In this document: positions 4,507 through 5,804 of the stretch, piece by piece
Position numbering within the stretch: position 1 is the first letter of the stretch
Layout: each line of letters opens with the position of its first letter
Assembly (NCBI GenBank): GCA_964629615.1
Contig: CAZVUD010000055.1
Location: forward strand, 1 to 5,804
Reading direction: 5' to 3'
Origin: SVTX01 sp964629615
Lineage (GTDB): Bacteria; Bacillota; Clostridia; Oscillospirales; CAG-272
Length of the DNA: 5,804 nucleotides
Made by a program: the position numbers and the translations under genes
Notes under the pieces: model-generated
Databases searched by the model: none
What the model saw: the letters and a program-made list of their open reading frames with translations, nothing else
What the model was told of the DNA's origin: nothing

Positions 4507-5118
4507 ATGAATATTGTATTTCAAGGAGATAGCGCCACAGATTCCGGCAGAGATCGAAGTTGCAAAAGCGACCTTGGCGAAGGCTATCCGCATTATGCCG
4601 CGGCTATGATACAGGACTGCTTTTCAGAGTCATGCGATATTGAATTTTTCAGCATTGCAGAAGAGGGCAAAAGCATCCGATGTCTCATAGACAGCTTTGA
4701 CGACGATCTTTCCGATATTTCCCCCGACATACTGTCACTTATGATAGGTGTTGACGATGTCCTCTCACAAAAGACGATAGACATTGAGCAGTACCGTTGC
4801 GATATAATAGATTATATCAAGCTCGTAAAGGACAGACGCGGCGCCGCCGTTATGCTTATCCAACCGTATATACACTCAGCCATCGAGCTTACAGACTCTC
4901 AGATGTCTGTCTACAAGGCAATACGTAAGGTCGTAAGTGATATCCAAGATGAATATGCAGACGCATATCTTCCCCTTCCCCAAAGCCACCTTGATGAAAG
5001 TGAAGGCGACATTGAGGAAAACATAATACTCCCCGACGATGCATCATACACTATCGGTGAGCTGTATCTTGAAGCGATATCTCCGATAATCGAGAACATT
5101 ATCGCGCAGGATAAATAA
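4507..5118 (+). CDS. SGNH/GDSL hydrolase-like protein with degenerate catalytic residues
   Basis: This 203-residue protein has no signal peptide and should be cytoplasmic. It opens with IVFQGDSATDSGRDR, the block I signature of the GDSL/SGNH esterase family, with candidate nucleophile Ser9, followed by LGEGYPHYAA as in typical members. Alignment by eye gives Gly54 (block II oxyanion) retained, but GVDDV at 81-85 has Asp83 where block III needs Asn (GVND). In the C-terminal block V, expected DGVHPT..GH reads DDASYTIGE, with Ser180 in place of the catalytic His. Block V Asp177 or Asp178 may be kept. Two of four S-G-N-H residues are thus missing, and ester hydrolysis looks unlikely by the standard mechanism. 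Its ATG begins one base after the pduL stop (TAA-A-ATG); the only Shine-Dalgarno candidate, GGAG at 4488-4491, is 15 nt away inside pduL, so translational coupling to pduL is likely. Family membership is well supported; inactivity is inference. Confidence 0.82.
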   Translation: MNIVFQGDSATDSGRDRSCKSDLGEGYPHYAAAMIQDCFSESCDIEFFSIAEEGKSIRCLIDSFDDDLSDISPDILSLMIGVDDVLSQKTIDIEQYRCDIIDYIKLVKDRRGAAVMLIQPYIHSAIELTDSQMSVYKAIRKVVSDIQDEYADAYLPLPQSHLDESEGDIEENIILPDDASYTIGELYLEAISPIIENIIAQDK

Positions 5119-5152
5119 TTTTGTCAAAACTAATTAAAGGAGAATACATAAA

Positions 5153-5804
5153 ATGAGCAATGAATTTAACTGCGAATATGCTGCAAGCCTTGAAGTGCAG
5201 CACATGTGCAAGGTTGCCAAGGGTCCCGATCACGGTCCTGCTCCCATTCCCGAAGAAGGTAAATGGGTACAGGCAAAGCAGATTTCCGATATTTCCGCAT
5301 ACACACACGGTGTGGGCTGGTGCGCACCTCAGCAGGGCGCTTGCAAGCTCTCCCTCAATGTAAAGAACGGTATTATCGAGGAAGCTCTTGTTGAAACTAT
5401 AGGCTGCTCGGGTATGACTCACTCTGCAGCTATGGCAGCTGAGATACTCCCCGGCAAAACACTTCTTGAGGCTCTCAACACAGACCTTGTTTGTGACGCT
5501 ATCAACACAGCTATGAGAGAGCTCTTCCTCCAGATCGTATACGGTCGCAGCCAGTCCGCATTCTCTGAGGGCGGTCTTGTTATCGGTGCGGGCATGGAAG
5601 ACCTCGGTAAGGGTGAACGCAGCATGGTTGGTACTATGTATGGTACAAAGGCTAAGGGCGTAAGATACCTTGAAATGACAGAGGGCTACTGCACAAGAAT
5701 GGCTCTGGACGCTGACGATCAGGTCATCGGCTACGAATTCGTTTCTCTCGGCAAGATGACAGACTTCATCAAGAAGGGCATGGAGCCCAACGAAGCATAC
5801 GAAA
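5153..5804 (+). CDS. IscU/NifU-like iron-sulfur cluster assembly scaffold homologue, 3'-truncated by window
   Basis: The frame is open from ATG 5153 to the window edge (217 complete codons, no stop). AAAGGAG at 5136-5142 precedes the start by 10 nt. The region GVGWCAPQQGACKLSLNV, IIEEALVETIGCSGMTHSAA and LPGKTLLEALN matches the NifU_N/IscU core (CGDxxxL...IxxxxFxxxGCxxxxAsSS...xGkxxxEA). Cys64 and Cys85 occupy places like the first two IscU cluster ligands; the third is unclear, since the C-terminal IscU Cys position reads GRSQSAF. Cys114 and Cys57 are alternatives. The protein is much longer than IscU, with an N-terminal extension (EYAASLEVQHMCKVAKGPDHGPAPIP) and a conserved tail (EDLGKGERSMVGTMYGT, GKMTDFIKKGMEPNEAYE). 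I recognise it as a clostridial family annotated as Fe-S scaffold and often followed by a GGGtGRT protein gene, which would lie outside this window. Codon use suggests high expression. No terminator separates it from the SGNH-like gene 34 bases upstream. Confidence 0.85.
   Translation, partial: MSNEFNCEYAASLEVQHMCKVAKGPDHGPAPIPEEGKWVQAKQISDISAYTHGVGWCAPQQGACKLSLNVKNGIIEEALVETIGCSGMTHSAAMAAEILPGKTLLEALNTDLVCDAINTAMRELFLQIVYGRSQSAFSEGGLVIGAGMEDLGKGERSMVGTMYGTKAKGVRYLEMTEGYCTRMALDADDQVIGYEFVSLGKMTDFIKKGMEPNEAYE

Noticed and set aside
5121..5150. TTGTCA with TACATA 18 nt downstream as a promoter for the IscU-like gene.
   Set aside because: The -10 would fall between the ribosome binding site and the ATG, so the transcript would begin inside the coding region.

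Overview
The window looks like chromosomal DNA from a low-to-moderate-GC Gram-positive anaerobe of the class Clostridia, most likely a Ruminococcus-like member of the Oscillospiraceae. This rests on strong AGGAGG-type ribosome binding sites, vegetative promoters of the TTTACA-N17-TACAAT kind, a TepA-type ClpP-like protease typical of Firmicutes, a PduL phosphotransacylase without a microcompartment context, and a long IscU-like protein that I know mainly from Clostridia. The taxonomic call is inference; no rRNA gene is present.

Layout, left to right. (1) Positions 1-618 hold the 3' end of pnp (polynucleotide phosphorylase: end of the second RNase PH-like domain, KH and S1), closed by a clear intrinsic terminator at 635-674. 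(2) Positions 773-2984 form a compact three-gene, plus-strand cell-envelope operon. It encodes a membrane-anchored VanY-like (peptidase M15B) protein in which all four expected zinc ligands are replaced, a lipoprotein with a Cthe_2159-like beta-helix carbohydrate-binding domain, and an 88-residue single-pass membrane protein of unknown function. It ends at a perfect 16-bp terminator hairpin at 2995-3041. (3) On the minus strand, convergent with that operon, lies tepA (3033-3725); its last two lysine codons lie in the operon terminator's T-tract. (4) A divergent AT-rich spacer (3726-3932) carries a strong sigma-A promoter driving pduL (3933-4505) and, one base after its stop, a degenerate SGNH/GDSL hydrolase-like gene (4507-5118). 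(5) From 5153 to the right edge is an incomplete gene for an IscU/NifU-like Fe-S scaffold homologue.

How the genes may work together. pnp and tepA are housekeeping genes. pduL probably provides acetyl-CoA/acetyl-phosphate interconversion for acetate formation. The IscU-like protein belongs to Fe-S biogenesis or a related cysteine-based function. The two most unusual genes are the VanY-like and SGNH-like proteins: both keep a recognisable hydrolase fold signature but lack key catalytic residues, and each sits beside a gene with which it is probably co-expressed. The three-gene operon is the best candidate for an undescribed system. I infer a surface module that binds wall peptide and polysaccharide rather than cutting them, but this is a hypothesis. 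No tRNA, rRNA, CRISPR array, insertion sequence or phage gene was seen, and no stretch longer than 300 bases lacks a gene.
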